From NCBI GenBank assembly GCA_900472605.1, contig UCJD01000012.1:186001-250000 (forward strand): DNA of 64,000 nucleotides. The letters run 5' to 3'. A program made the translations under genes and the position numbers. This DNA comes from Hyphomicrobiales bacterium (GTDB taxonomy: Bacteria; Pseudomonadota; Alphaproteobacteria; Rhizobiales; Rhizobiaceae). Numbering within the stretch: position 1 is the stretch's first letter; each line of letters begins with the position of its first letter. Positions 8,717-16,700 of this stretch are shown here, piece after piece. The notes under the pieces are model-generated. The model was not told where the DNA came from. It saw only the letters and a list, made by a program, of their open reading frames with translations, and made no database searches.

Positions 8717-9757
8717 ATGACCAACGCTATCAACCTTAATCGCCGCCGCTTCTTCGGCATCGCCGCAATGACAGTCGCCGCCGTCGAATTCGGCGCAGCA
8801 ACGCTGGCAAATGCCCAGGCCGCTGCCGCTTCGCCTGCAAGGAAGGTTGGCGGGCACCAGTCGTTCGAAGCTCTGAAGCAGATCAATGCCGGCGTGCTTG
8901 ATATTGGCTACGCCGAGGCTGGCCCGGCAAACGGTCCTGCCGTCCTGCTCCTGCATGGCTGGCCTTACGATATCTACAGCTATGTCGACGTCGCTCCGAT
9001 CCTCGCCAACGCGGGATACCGCGTGATCGTCCCTTATCTTCGCGGCTACGGCACCACGACTTTCCTCTCCAAGGATACGCCGCGCAACGGCCAGCAGTCA
9101 GCGCTCGCAGCCGACATGATCGCGCTGATGGATGCACTCAAGATCGAGAGCGCGATTGTCGCGGGCTACGACTGGGGCGCCCGCACCGCCGACATCATGG
9201 CAGCCCTCTGGCCGGAACGCTGCAAGGCTCTGGTGTCCGTCAGCGGCTATCTGATCGGCAGTCAGGAGATCAACAAGAAGCCGCTCGCTCCCAAGGCCGA
9301 GCTTGCCTGGTGGTATCAGTTCTATTTCGCCACCGAGCGCGGCCGCGCCGGCTATGCCGCCAATACCCGCGACTTCGTGCGGCTGATCTGGGAAACCGCG
9401 TCCCCGACCTGGAAGTTCGACGACGCGATCTTTGAACGTTCGGCACCCGCCTTCGACAATCCCGATCACGTCGACATCACCATCCATAACTATCGCTGGC
9501 GTCTCGGTATCGTCGAAGGCGAAGCGAAGTATGATGCCTATGAAAAGAAGCTGGCCATGGGGCCCGTCATCACCGTGCCTGCTATCACCATGGAAGGCGA
9601 CGCCAATGGCGCTCCCCATCCCGACCCATCCGTCTACAAGGCCAAGTTCTCTGGCCGCTACGAGCATCGCAACGTAACAGGCGGTATCGGGCACAATCTG
9701 CCGCAGGAAGCACCCGAAGCTTTTGCCCAGGCCGTGATCGACGTCGCGTCGTTCTAA
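8717..9757 (+). CDS. Tat-exported epoxide hydrolase-like alpha/beta hydrolase
   Basis: This 346-residue protein starts with a twin-arginine signal (NRRRFFGIAAM, cleavage near ANAQA at about residue 34). The mature part has the HGWP oxyanion motif at His81 and a nucleophile elbow GYDWGA in which Asp152 replaces serine. An aspartate nucleophile is typical of epoxide hydrolases and haloalkane dehalogenases. The catalytic His is likely in GGIGHNLPQEAPEAF near the C-terminus. It probably opens epoxides or dehalogenates small organics outside the cytoplasm; the substrate is unknown. A GAGAGAG ribosome site precedes the ATG, and a tandem regulator box lies 46 bp upstream. Confidence 0.88.
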   Translation: MTNAINLNRRRFFGIAAMTVAAVEFGAATLANAQAAAASPARKVGGHQSFEALKQINAGVLDIGYAEAGPANGPAVLLLHGWPYDIYSYVDVAPILANAGYRVIVPYLRGYGTTTFLSKDTPRNGQQSALAADMIALMDALKIESAIVAGYDWGARTADIMAALWPERCKALVSVSGYLIGSQEINKKPLAPKAELAWWYQFYFATERGRAGYAANTRDFVRLIWETASPTWKFDDAIFERSAPAFDNPDHVDITIHNYRWRLGIVEGEAKYDAYEKKLAMGPVITVPAITMEGDANGAPHPDPSVYKAKFSGRYEHRNVTGGIGHNLPQEAPEAFAQAVIDVASF

Positions 9758-9762
9758 AGCGA

Positions 9763-9803
9763 TCGGCCACCCGCGAGAAATCTCCTTTACTCGCGGTGGC
9801 CGA
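9763..9803 (+). terminator. GC-rich hairpin after the epoxide-hydrolase gene
   Basis: The arms tcggccacccgcgag and ctcgcggtggccga pair with a single bulged C, starting 6 bp after the stop codon. The tail is not T-rich, but the place between this gene and the two-component operon suits a terminator. Confidence 0.45.
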
Positions 9804-9854
9804 CGCGAAACTAATGGCTGACTTTACGGCTGCGAATCGTGTGAAAGACGAGAC

Positions 9855-10595
9855 ATGGAGCATATTGACCATATTCTGATCGTGGACGACGATCGTGAGA
9901 TTCGCGAGCTCGTATCGAGCTACCTGAAGAAGAACGGCCTGCGCACGACCGTTGCCGCCGATGGCCGCCAGATGCGCAGTTTTCTGGAAGGCAATTCCGT
10001 CGATCTGATCGTTCTCGATGTGATGATGCCCGGTGATGACGGCCTGGTGCTGTGTCGCGAGCTCAGGGCGGGGAAACACAAGGCCATTCCCGTGGTCATG
10101 CTGACGGCGCGCGACGACGAAATGGACCGCATCATCGGCCTTGAGATGGGCGCCGACGATTATCTGCCGAAGCCCTTCGCGGCGCGTGAGCTTCTGGCGC
10201 GGATCAAGGCGGTGTTGCGCCGGACGCGGATGCTGCCGCCCAATCTGCAGATCACCGAGGCCGGCCAGCTTCTGACCTTCGGCGACTGGCGTCTTGATAC
10301 GGTCGGCCGCCATCTGCTCGACAAGGAGGGAACCGAGATCGCCCTGAGCGGCGCCGAATACCGGCTGCTCCGGGTCTTCATCGATCATCCCCAGCGCGTG
10401 CTCAATCGCGACCAGCTGCTGAACCTGACGCAGGGCCGCGATGCGGAGCTGTTCGACCGCTCGATCGATCTTCTGGTGAGCCGCGTGCGCCAGCGGCTAG
10501 GCGATGATGCGCGCGAGCCGACCTATATCAAGACGGTGCGCGCAGAAGGCTATGTCTTTTCCGTTCCAGTTGAAATATCGGAGCCGAGGACATGA
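9855..10595 (+). CDS. OmpR/PhoB-family response regulator
   Basis: A 246-residue two-domain regulator. The receiver domain has the acidic pair in ILIVDDDREI, phospho-acceptor Asp55 in LIVLDVMMPG, the switch Thr in VMLTARDD and the conserved Lys in DDYLPKPF. The C-terminal winged helix ends with LVSRVRQRLGDD and IKTVRAEGYVF, typical of Trans_reg_C. It overlaps the histidine kinase by 4 bp (ATGA), so they are translationally coupled. Tandem 11-bp boxes in front of the flanking dipZ-like, hydrolase and ohr genes are the most likely targets. Confidence 0.95.
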   Translation: MEHIDHILIVDDDREIRELVSSYLKKNGLRTTVAADGRQMRSFLEGNSVDLIVLDVMMPGDDGLVLCRELRAGKHKAIPVVMLTARDDEMDRIIGLEMGADDYLPKPFAARELLARIKAVLRRTRMLPPNLQITEAGQLLTFGDWRLDTVGRHLLDKEGTEIALSGAEYRLLRVFIDHPQRVLNRDQLLNLTQGRDAELFDRSIDLLVSRVRQRLGDDAREPTYIKTVRAEGYVFSVPVEISEPRT

Positions 10596-11908
10596 GTGAG
10601 GCGCCCCCTCGCGCCAGTTGGTGGCCGGGCTCGTTGCGCTCCCGGCTTTTTCTCATCCTGTTTGCGGGTCTGGCAATCGCCTATGGCCTGTCGTTCAGCA
10701 TTCTTTTCGCCGAACGCTACATGTCGGCGAAGGCCGTGATGCTGGGCACGCTCGAAAGCGATCTGGCGACCTCGATCGCCGTCATCGACCGCCTTCCCGC
10801 CAACGAGCGGGCCGATTGGGTCGATCGCCTCAGCCGCGGCAATTATCGCCTTGTTCTCGGCCCCGGCTTGCCCGGTGTGTCCGATATGTCCGGCCGGGGC
10901 GCCGAGATCGCCGAAAGAATAGAAGAGGCGGCGGGCCACAAGTTTCCCCTCAGGGTCGAATCCATCCCTGGCGACGGCAAGAGACTTCAGGCCCATCTGA
11001 CGCTCTCCGACGGTGCGCCGCTGACGATCGACGTCACGCCGCGCGGCGTCATGCCGTTGGCTGAGTGGCTGCCTTATGTCTTCGCCGCGCAGATGGCGCT
11101 TCTCGTCATATGCACGTGGTTTGCCGTCCGCCTGGCCATCCGTCCGCTGAGCGCGCTTGCCGCGGCTGCCGACACGCTCGATCCGGCCAGGAAGGGTGTG
11201 CCGATGAGCGAGCGAGGCCCAAGTGAAGTTGCTCATGCCGCCCGCGCCTTCAACGCGATGCGCGACCGGATCGCGCATTATCTGGAGGAGCGCGTACAGA
11301 TCCTGGCCGCGATCTCGCACGACCTGCAGACACCAATCACCCGTATGCGACTGCGCGCCGACATGGCCGACGATACGCCTGAGAGGGACAAGCTCGTCAA
11401 GGACCTCCGCGAAATCGAGCGCCTGGTGCAGGACGGCATCGCCTATGCGAGGAGCTCGCATGGTAGCGGCGAGAAGACCTCGCGCATCGATCTCTCTTCC
11501 TTCATCGACAGCATTGCCTACGACTATCAGGACACGGGAAAGGCCGTGACCGTGCTCGGTGTCGTTCAGGGCACCGCGTCGACCAAGCCGCATGCGCTGC
11601 GGCGGATTCTCACGAACTTCATCGACAATGCCATCAAGTTCGCGGGGAGCGCTGAGATCGCCGTCGAGCGGAGCGGGGAGGGTGATGTCGTCGTCACCGT
11701 TCTCGATCGCGGGCCCGGCATTCCGGACGATATGCTTGAAAGCGCCATGCAACCCTTCTTCCGGGTCGAGACATCGCGCAACCGCGATACAGGCGGGACC
11801 GGCCTTGGGCTGGCGATTGCCCAGCAACTCAGTGGCACGATCGGCGGCTCGGTGCGGCTCTACAACCGCGCGGACGGCGGCTTGGCGGCGGAAATCCGGT
11901 TCCGATAG
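10592..11908 (+). CDS. EnvZ-like sensor histidine kinase
   Basis: A 438-residue inner-membrane kinase with TM1 near residues 15-38, a roughly 120-residue periplasmic sensor, TM2 near 158-180, then HAMP. The dimerisation helix carries the phospho-acceptor His in AAISHDLQTPITRMRLRADM, followed by the N box NFIDNAIKFAG, G1 VLDRGPGIPDD and G2 TGGTGLGLAIAQQL. The HDLQTPITR box is the EnvZ/CpxA-like class. It overlaps the cognate regulator by 4 bp. The signal is not known; the neighbouring thiol-redox and peroxidase genes suggest redox or organic-solvent stress. Confidence 0.95.
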   Translation: MSEAPPRASWWPGSLRSRLFLILFAGLAIAYGLSFSILFAERYMSAKAVMLGTLESDLATSIAVIDRLPANERADWVDRLSRGNYRLVLGPGLPGVSDMSGRGAEIAERIEEAAGHKFPLRVESIPGDGKRLQAHLTLSDGAPLTIDVTPRGVMPLAEWLPYVFAAQMALLVICTWFAVRLAIRPLSALAAAADTLDPARKGVPMSERGPSEVAHAARAFNAMRDRIAHYLEERVQILAAISHDLQTPITRMRLRADMADDTPERDKLVKDLREIERLVQDGIAYARSSHGSGEKTSRIDLSSFIDSIAYDYQDTGKAVTVLGVVQGTASTKPHALRRILTNFIDNAIKFAGSAEIAVERSGEGDVVVTVLDRGPGIPDDMLESAMQPFFRVETSRNRDTGGTGLGLAIAQQLSGTIGGSVRLYNRADGGLAAEIRFR

Positions 11909-11999
11909 GAGCGATCTCGGCGTTGGTCGCACTGTGTTTTTGTAAGCACGAATGTCGCCGAAGTCGCTGCGTACGTTCTGATACACTTCCCGCTTTTTT

Positions 12000-12021
12000 G
12001 GAAACATCCCGGATACGCGCA
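12000..12021 (+). promoter_or_regulatory. Tandem 11-bp response-regulator box C (ohr promoter)
   Basis: GGAAACATCCC is followed directly by GGATACGCGCA, 73 bp upstream of the Ohr start. Positions 12004-12017 match the dipZ-promoter box over 14 consecutive bases, in the same orientation relative to the gene. Confidence 0.6.
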
Positions 12022-12094
12022 TCCATCAAAACACTCCCTGTCAGCAGACGTCGCCCAGGCGATGAAGCCGAGCGACGCAACAAAGGAGTGTTTC

Positions 12095-12511
12095 ATGACC
12101 AAGACCGATACCGTCCTCTACACCGGCAAGACCCACACCACAGGCGGCCGCGAAGGATCTGCCCGCAGCGATGACTCACAGCTGGATGTTCGCCTGTCGC
12201 CTCCCGGTAGCGGCAAGCCGGGCACCAATCCGGAGCAGCTGTTCGCGGCCGGCTGGTCGGCCTGCTTCATTGGCGCGATGACCAAGGCCGCCGGCAAGCG
12301 TCAGCTCAGGCTCCCGGCCGAAACGGCGGTCGATGCCGAAGTCGATCTCGGAACCACCGATGGCGCCTATTTCCTTCAGGCGCGCCTGGCGATCAGCTTG
12401 CCGGGGATCGAGGCCGAAGTCGCCCGTGCGATCGTTGAGGATGCCCACCAGACATGCCCCTATTCGAAGGCAACGCGCGGCAATATCGCCGTCGAGCTGA
12501 CATTGGTCTGA
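12095..12511 (+). CDS. Ohr/OsmC-family organic hydroperoxide resistance protein
   Basis: A 138-residue cytoplasmic thiol peroxidase. The peroxidatic Cys57 lies in NPEQLFAAGWSACFIGAM and the resolving Cys121 in AHQTCPYSKATRGNI; both Cys contexts match Ohr rather than OsmC. Ohr reduces organic hydroperoxides using lipoylated proteins or dithiols. The start at 12095 is chosen because AAAGGAG stands 7 nt upstream; the open frame extends 11 codons further without support. No OhrR gene adjoins it; instead its promoter carries the tandem box shared with dipZ, suggesting control by the upstream two-component system. Confidence 0.93.
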   Translation: MTKTDTVLYTGKTHTTGGREGSARSDDSQLDVRLSPPGSGKPGTNPEQLFAAGWSACFIGAMTKAAGKRQLRLPAETAVDAEVDLGTTDGAYFLQARLAISLPGIEAEVARAIVEDAHQTCPYSKATRGNIAVELTLV

Positions 12512-12535
12512 GCGGGTGGCAAGGGAGGCATTGCA

Positions 12536-12679
12536 ATGAAGATAGCTGTCTTTGCGGTCATGATCGCGGCGGTCTTCGCATCGCCCTGCATCTACGATGT
12601 CACGTCGAACGAGCCGTCCCCCATTGCCGCGATCATCGGTTCGCCTCTCCATGGAGCAGACGCGAACCGGCCGATGTGA
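12536..12679 (+). CDS. Small exported peptide, 47 residues, unknown function
   Basis: This short gene begins ATG AAG ATA GCT 24 nt after the ohr stop, with a good GGGAGG ribosome site. The protein starts MKIAVFAVMIAAVFASP, a clear signal peptide or membrane helix, and continues with a short Ser/Pro-rich tail ending ADANRPM. One Cys follows the hydrophobic core, but its context (ASPC) is a poor lipobox. It is likely co-transcribed with ohr and ends just before a hairpin. I do not recognise a family. Confidence 0.55.
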   Translation: MKIAVFAVMIAAVFASPCIYDVTSNEPSPIAAIIGSPLHGADANRPM

Positions 12680-12696
12680 CGACCATATGCTCTATG

Positions 12697-12719
12697 AGGG
12701 CAAGGCCGCGGCCTGCCCT
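12697..12719 (+). terminator. Terminator after ohr and the small peptide gene
   Basis: AGGGCA and TGCCCT flank an inner GGCC/GGCC stem, giving a GC-rich hairpin followed by TT and an AT stretch, at the convergent end of the flavin monooxygenase gene. It may work in both directions. Confidence 0.5.
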
Positions 12720-13907
12720 TTATAGGCTCAAGCTGCTGCTCGGCAGTGTCACGCCATTGAGATGGTAATTGCCGAGTGCGGCGTGGTATTTCCGATGCGC
12801 GGGATCTTGCCGCGCGCGAGTGCCGGTCTCGCGGCAATCGTGATCGAGGCCGGCGGATGATGTCTCTACGAGTTCGAGCAAAGCTTCGGAGGCGTCGAGG
12901 GCGACCCCCGAGGTGAGAACCTTGGCTGCGCCCGCGGCGAGTGTGGCGGCCGTCACGTTCTCTTCAGTCGTCTCGATCTGGGCGATATCGACCTTGAGGC
13001 CGGCGCTCTCGATCAGGGCGGTTGCGGCTTCCAGCCGCACCGCCAACTCTCCAACGCGGGTGACGGAAATCGTGTTTCCCGAACGTCCACGGGCGCCGCC
13101 ATCGCGTGACAGCCGTGAGTGCATTTTGATGGCCTCGATCACAGCTGCAAAGCTCTTCCGCGCGGTCCCTAGATCAATGCCGGCGTCAAGGATCTCACCC
13201 AATGCGCCAATCGTCGTTGGGCGCTCAAAACCCTTGTGGTGCGCGACCACGGCGTCCGCATGGATGTAGACATTGTCCAGAACCGCCGTCACGACAGCGT
13301 GGTTGCCGACGCTTCCGCAACCTTCGATTCCATACTGGATGAACGACATGGTCAACTTGTCATCGTCGTTCAGCGCGGCGATAGCAACCCAATCCGCGAA
13401 CGCCGCGCTTGTGGCATCGCGCCCGCATCCGTTGAGACGATAGCCCAACCCATCTCGGCTAATCCTTACGCCCCCATAGGAGGCAGGCGCCGCCACGCGT
13501 TGCGCCGGCACGCCGGCAAACCTGTCACCGGCAAGCGCGCGTTCGAAGAAAAATCGCTTCTGCTCTTCCGTCCCGTCGGTTCTCAGTGCCTCGAGAGTAT
13601 AGTAGTGGCTCTCTGCGATCCGGCCAATACGCGCGTCGGCCTGCGAGAGAAGCGCGGTGACCTTCGCAAGTACGACGTTGGATATATCAATGCCGCCATA
13701 TTCCGGAGGAACGGTGATCGCAAGCAGGCCGGACTGCGACAGCGCGTCGAATTCATGATAACCCAACCGCCTATGCCGAGCGGGCGCAAACGTCTGTTCC
13801 CTGAAGCGGCTTGCGAGCTGATCCGCTGTTGTGATCGCTTCTCCCTCGCTTGACAGTCGGGCAGTCAGGCGGCGAATTCGACCCGTTGCATGAGGTACCC
13901 TGTCCAT
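12720..13907 (-). CDS. SfnB/DszC-like acyl-CoA-dehydrogenase-fold flavin monooxygenase
   Basis: A 395-residue acyl-CoA-dehydrogenase-fold protein. The N-terminal helical domain includes LLAITVPPEYGGIDISN, followed by SQADARIGRIAESHYYTLEALR and a C-terminal helical bundle. It ends HRKYHAALGNYHLNG, the pattern of SfnB and DszC sulfur-acquisition oxidoreductases rather than true acyl-CoA dehydrogenases. Such enzymes use reduced flavin from a separate reductase (one is encoded at 16701-17261) to oxidise organosulfur compounds such as dimethylsulfone. A second homologue lies at 17382-18563. The SfnB versus DszC substrate cannot be decided from sequence. Confidence 0.82.
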   Translation of the reverse strand: MDRVPHATGRIRRLTARLSSEGEAITTADQLASRFREQTFAPARHRRLGYHEFDALSQSGLLAITVPPEYGGIDISNVVLAKVTALLSQADARIGRIAESHYYTLEALRTDGTEEQKRFFFERALAGDRFAGVPAQRVAAPASYGGVRISRDGLGYRLNGCGRDATSAAFADWVAIAALNDDDKLTMSFIQYGIEGCGSVGNHAVVTAVLDNVYIHADAVVAHHKGFERPTTIGALGEILDAGIDLGTARKSFAAVIEAIKMHSRLSRDGGARGRSGNTISVTRVGELAVRLEAATALIESAGLKVDIAQIETTEENVTAATLAAGAAKVLTSGVALDASEALLELVETSSAGLDHDCRETGTRARQDPAHRKYHAALGNYHLNGVTLPSSSLSL

Positions 13908-14106
13908 CTCGTGCTCTCCCAGGCTGAGTTGAACAGCGTGAAAGATCCACGGGTGAAAGAAAAGAACATTAAATCCATAAACTATCGAAGGTGAGAAAAG
14001 TCATTTCTTCGATGCTGCTGACCGCGCGCGGCACTGGGGCGCCAACGCTCTTGCACGTCGCACCGCATCGGGCGCTATCGGCGTCTTGCAAAAAGAGCTT
14101 GCCTTC

Positions 14107-14148
14107 GAAGGCATAATTTCTATGCTTTTGATGGACTAATATGCCTTC
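14107..14148. promoter_or_regulatory. Inverted-repeat operator candidate before the FAD/NAD(P)-binding gene
   Basis: GAAGGCATA (14107-14115) and TATGCCTTC (14140-14148) form a perfect 9-bp inverted repeat with a 24-nt spacer. Inside the spacer is TCTAT-N7-ATGGA, one base off the TCTAT-N7-ATAGA operator found twice farther along the sulfur cluster. A 12-bp palindrome gccttcgaaggc overlaps the left arm (14101-14112). The 13908-14211 gap otherwise holds no gene and is relatively AT-rich, consistent with divergent promoters. Confidence 0.4.
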
Positions 14149-14211
14149 ATCCCGATCCGAACGAATTAGCCGGCGCATGTTGCCGGGCCAATGCAGGAAA
14201 GGAACTGACGC

Positions 14212-15597
14212 ATGACACAGCTCCCCTCCAATTTTTCCAGACGACCGCAAGATCTGAGGACGCGTTCGCTTTTCAAGGTAGCGATCGTCGGTCGCGGCTT
14301 CACCGGCATTGTGACGGCCATCGCATTGCTCAGGACGGTGAGCGGGCCGTTCCATCTTGTCATGTATGATCCGCAGCAGACGGTCGATATCGGCAGGGGC
14401 GTGAGCCAATCGGCAACGACGTTGCTCAATAGCCGGGTTCGTGACCTTTCCGTCGATCCGGTGGTCCGCGACGATTTCAGCAGATGGCTCGAAGCAGGGC
14501 AGAAGCTTGGTGACGACGGTGGTGAGCGGGCGGGGCTGGATCAATCATTCGTGCCCGGAGAGCTGTTTTCCCGGTATGTGCATCAGCGCTTCTCGGAGGC
14601 GCTGCAAAGAAGGCCCGATGTCGTCTTGCAGATCTGTCCAGAGATCGTGACGGGTTTGGATCAAAGCGAGGAACTGGGTTTTTCGCTTTCGTTCGGCGAC
14701 CAGCAGAGAGCTCGCTTCGATGCCGTCTTTCTGGCCACCGGCTACGGACTTCGTGAGAATCCAGCGGAAGGACAGGCAACTCGTGTCGGCGACAATGTGG
14801 TGGTGATCGGTGCCGGCGTTCGGGCGGTCGATCGTGCCCTTCGCCTGTTGGCCGACGGTCAGGCGCGACACGTCACGCTGATATCGGCCTCCGGCTTCCT
14901 GCCGCAATCGCATGCCCGCTCGGCCGTGGGGCCGATCGTGTCGGAGGAGCCTTTTCCGCGCACGTTGCGCGGCGCCTTCAGGCATCTGCGTCGGGCGGCG
15001 GAGAGCGCCAATGCCGATGGTTCTGGCTGGCAGGGGATCATGAATGGCTTCAGATCGCGTGCCCACGACCTGTGGCAGGAGCTGAGCGCGGAGGAACGCG
15101 GTCGCTTCAAGCGCCATGTGCGCGCCATATACGATAGTCATCGCAATCGTCTGCCGCCCGAGCATTTCGAGCGTCTTCATCAGGCAATCGCAGATGGTGC
15201 CATCACCCTGCGCAAGGGCAAGGTGGAACGCATTGCGACGAATGGCGTGCTTCTCTCGGGACCGGCAGGTCTGGAGGTTCTCTACGCCAGCAGGGCCGTC
15301 GATTGCCGGTCGCGGCCAACGGATATGGACTCGCCGCTATACCGCTCCGTACTACGCGCGGGTCTCGCAAAGCGTGATGAAGTCGAGCTCGGTATCCTCG
15401 TCGATCGCTGCGGTCGAACAGCGTCGGAGCCGAAGGGCTTTCAAGGCTTGTTTGCCATGGGCCCTCTTGGCCTGGGCAGCCTACCGGATATCGACCTGGT
15501 ACCGGAAATCGTCACCCAAGGTCACGCTGCCGCTGCCGCGCTGGACAACTGGATCCATGACATCTCGCTTGCCGAGCAACGCAGGGCCGATGAATAG
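14212..15597 (+). CDS. FAD/NAD(P)-binding oxidoreductase (NAD_binding_9 type)
   Basis: This 461-residue protein has an N-terminal dinucleotide fold VAIVGRGFTGIVTAIALLR (GxGxxG at residues 28-33), a middle ATGYGLRENP motif and a second Rossmann stretch NVVVIGAGVRAVDRALRLL, the layout of FAD/NAD(P)-binding proteins related to flavin monooxygenases. The C-terminal part (FQGLFAMGPLGLGSLPDIDLVPEIVTQG) matches the conserved end of this family, found next to LLM and SfnB genes in several bacteria. It may oxidise an organosulfur or amine intermediate. Its position between minus-strand sulfur genes and its own operator-like repeat support that, but the substrate is unknown. Confidence 0.75.
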   Translation: MTQLPSNFSRRPQDLRTRSLFKVAIVGRGFTGIVTAIALLRTVSGPFHLVMYDPQQTVDIGRGVSQSATTLLNSRVRDLSVDPVVRDDFSRWLEAGQKLGDDGGERAGLDQSFVPGELFSRYVHQRFSEALQRRPDVVLQICPEIVTGLDQSEELGFSLSFGDQQRARFDAVFLATGYGLRENPAEGQATRVGDNVVVIGAGVRAVDRALRLLADGQARHVTLISASGFLPQSHARSAVGPIVSEEPFPRTLRGAFRHLRRAAESANADGSGWQGIMNGFRSRAHDLWQELSAEERGRFKRHVRAIYDSHRNRLPPEHFERLHQAIADGAITLRKGKVERIATNGVLLSGPAGLEVLYASRAVDCRSRPTDMDSPLYRSVLRAGLAKRDEVELGILVDRCGRTASEPKGFQGLFAMGPLGLGSLPDIDLVPEIVTQGHAAAAALDNWIHDISLAEQRRADE

Positions 15598-15620
15598 AGC
15601 CCCAACTCTTTGCCCGGCAC

Positions 15621-15655
15621 GGCATCTCAGATATCGATCCGATTTCTGAGATGCC
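15621..15655. terminator. Hairpin at the convergent ends of two genes
   Basis: GGCATCTCAG and CTGAGATGCC pair perfectly around a 15-nt loop, overlapping the stop codon of the minus-strand dehydrogenase and lying 23 bp past the plus-strand oxidoreductase. It is placed to terminate both transcripts. Confidence 0.4.
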
Positions 15656-16631
15656 CTTCCTCCAGCAGGATCTTTACCGTCATCGCCGCATTGTGGCGCA
15701 TCTCGATTGCCGCGTGATCGGAGTAGAAGGCGTTGTGCGGGGTGATCACCAGGCGGCCGGCGAGCCAGTCTTCCCTGTTGCGCCACGCCGCCAGAAGCGA
15801 ATGGTCGCGCGGCGGCTCCTCGGCCAGCGTGTCGATCGCGGCTGCCGCGAGATGGCCGCTTCGCAGCGCGGTCTCAAGTGTGTCGAGATCGTCGAGCAAT
15901 TCGCCGCGGGCCGTGTTGACGAGGATCGCTCCGGGCTTCAGCCGAGATAACGTCCTTGCGTCTATAAGGCCGCGCGTTTCGGCATTGACAGGGCAGTGGA
16001 GCGTTACGATATCGGCCTTGGTAAGGAGTTCGTCAATCCGGTCGACGCGCTCGTAGCCGATCGCCTTTTCATGGCCACGCGGCTGGCCGGGGTCGTAACC
16101 GAGAATGCGAAAGCCGAAAGGCTTGAGGCGGTTGATGACAGCCGTGCCGATCCGGCCGACGCCGATGACGCCGACAGTGGCGCGGTTGGAGCGCGGCAGC
16201 GGCTTCAGGCTGTGAACCTGCCAGCCAGTTCGATAGCCGCGAGCGCGGACGTCGTGCTCCCAGAGCCGGCGGTGCAGCGAGAGCAACATCGCGACGGCGT
16301 GGTCGGCCACTTCTTCCGTGCCGTAATCGGGATTGTTCGCAAACGGAATGCCGGCCGCCGAAAGCGCCGGCAGATCGATCTTCTCGTAGCCGACGCCATA
16401 GCGCACCACGCCCTTGCAGCGCGCAAGATGGGCGATGCTTCCGGCGCCAAGCCGCGCGCCCCAGACCATCAGCGCGTCCAGGCGCGCAAGGCGCTCCGGC
16501 GAAAACCGCGTTTCGTCGGTGGTCGCGAAGTAGTCGATCTCGACCGCGTCGCCGAACAGCTCCGCCTCGAGGTCAGGCGTGCCGAACATGTGATCGGTGA
16601 TGCCGACCACATATTTGCTTTGTCCTGCCAT
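15627..16631 (-). CDS. D-2-hydroxyacid dehydrogenase (CtBP/phosphoglycerate-dehydrogenase family)
   Basis: About 334 residues from MAGQSKYVVG; the frame allows ten more residues. The N-terminal catalytic domain has VVRYGVGYEKIDLPAL, then the NAD-binding signature VGVIGVGRIGTAVINRL, catalytic Arg in NTARGELLD, Glu in LAEEPPRD, and His in ITPHNAFYSDHA. It should interconvert a 2-keto acid and a D-2-hydroxy acid with NAD(P)H. It lies downstream of the FMN reductase and flavin monooxygenase genes, so it may handle a carbon product released after desulfonation; this link is inference. Confidence 0.88.
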   Translation of the reverse strand: MAGQSKYVVGITDHMFGTPDLEAELFGDAVEIDYFATTDETRFSPERLARLDALMVWGARLGAGSIAHLARCKGVVRYGVGYEKIDLPALSAAGIPFANNPDYGTEEVADHAVAMLLSLHRRLWEHDVRARGYRTGWQVHSLKPLPRSNRATVGVIGVGRIGTAVINRLKPFGFRILGYDPGQPRGHEKAIGYERVDRIDELLTKADIVTLHCPVNAETRGLIDARTLSRLKPGAILVNTARGELLDDLDTLETALRSGHLAAAAIDTLAEEPPRDHSLLAAWRNREDWLAGRLVITPHNAFYSDHAAIEMRHNAAMTVKILLEEGHLRNRIDI

Positions 16632-16700
16632 GCCTTGCTCCACCTCTGGCTCTGCCTGCATGTCTTGAAGAAACGCATCGCCAGATGCGGTAACGGTCGA

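Noticed and set aside
10550..12022. 490-codon minus-strand frame over the histidine kinase
   Set aside because: It is a GC-rich antisense frame; the kinase boxes on the plus strand are complete.
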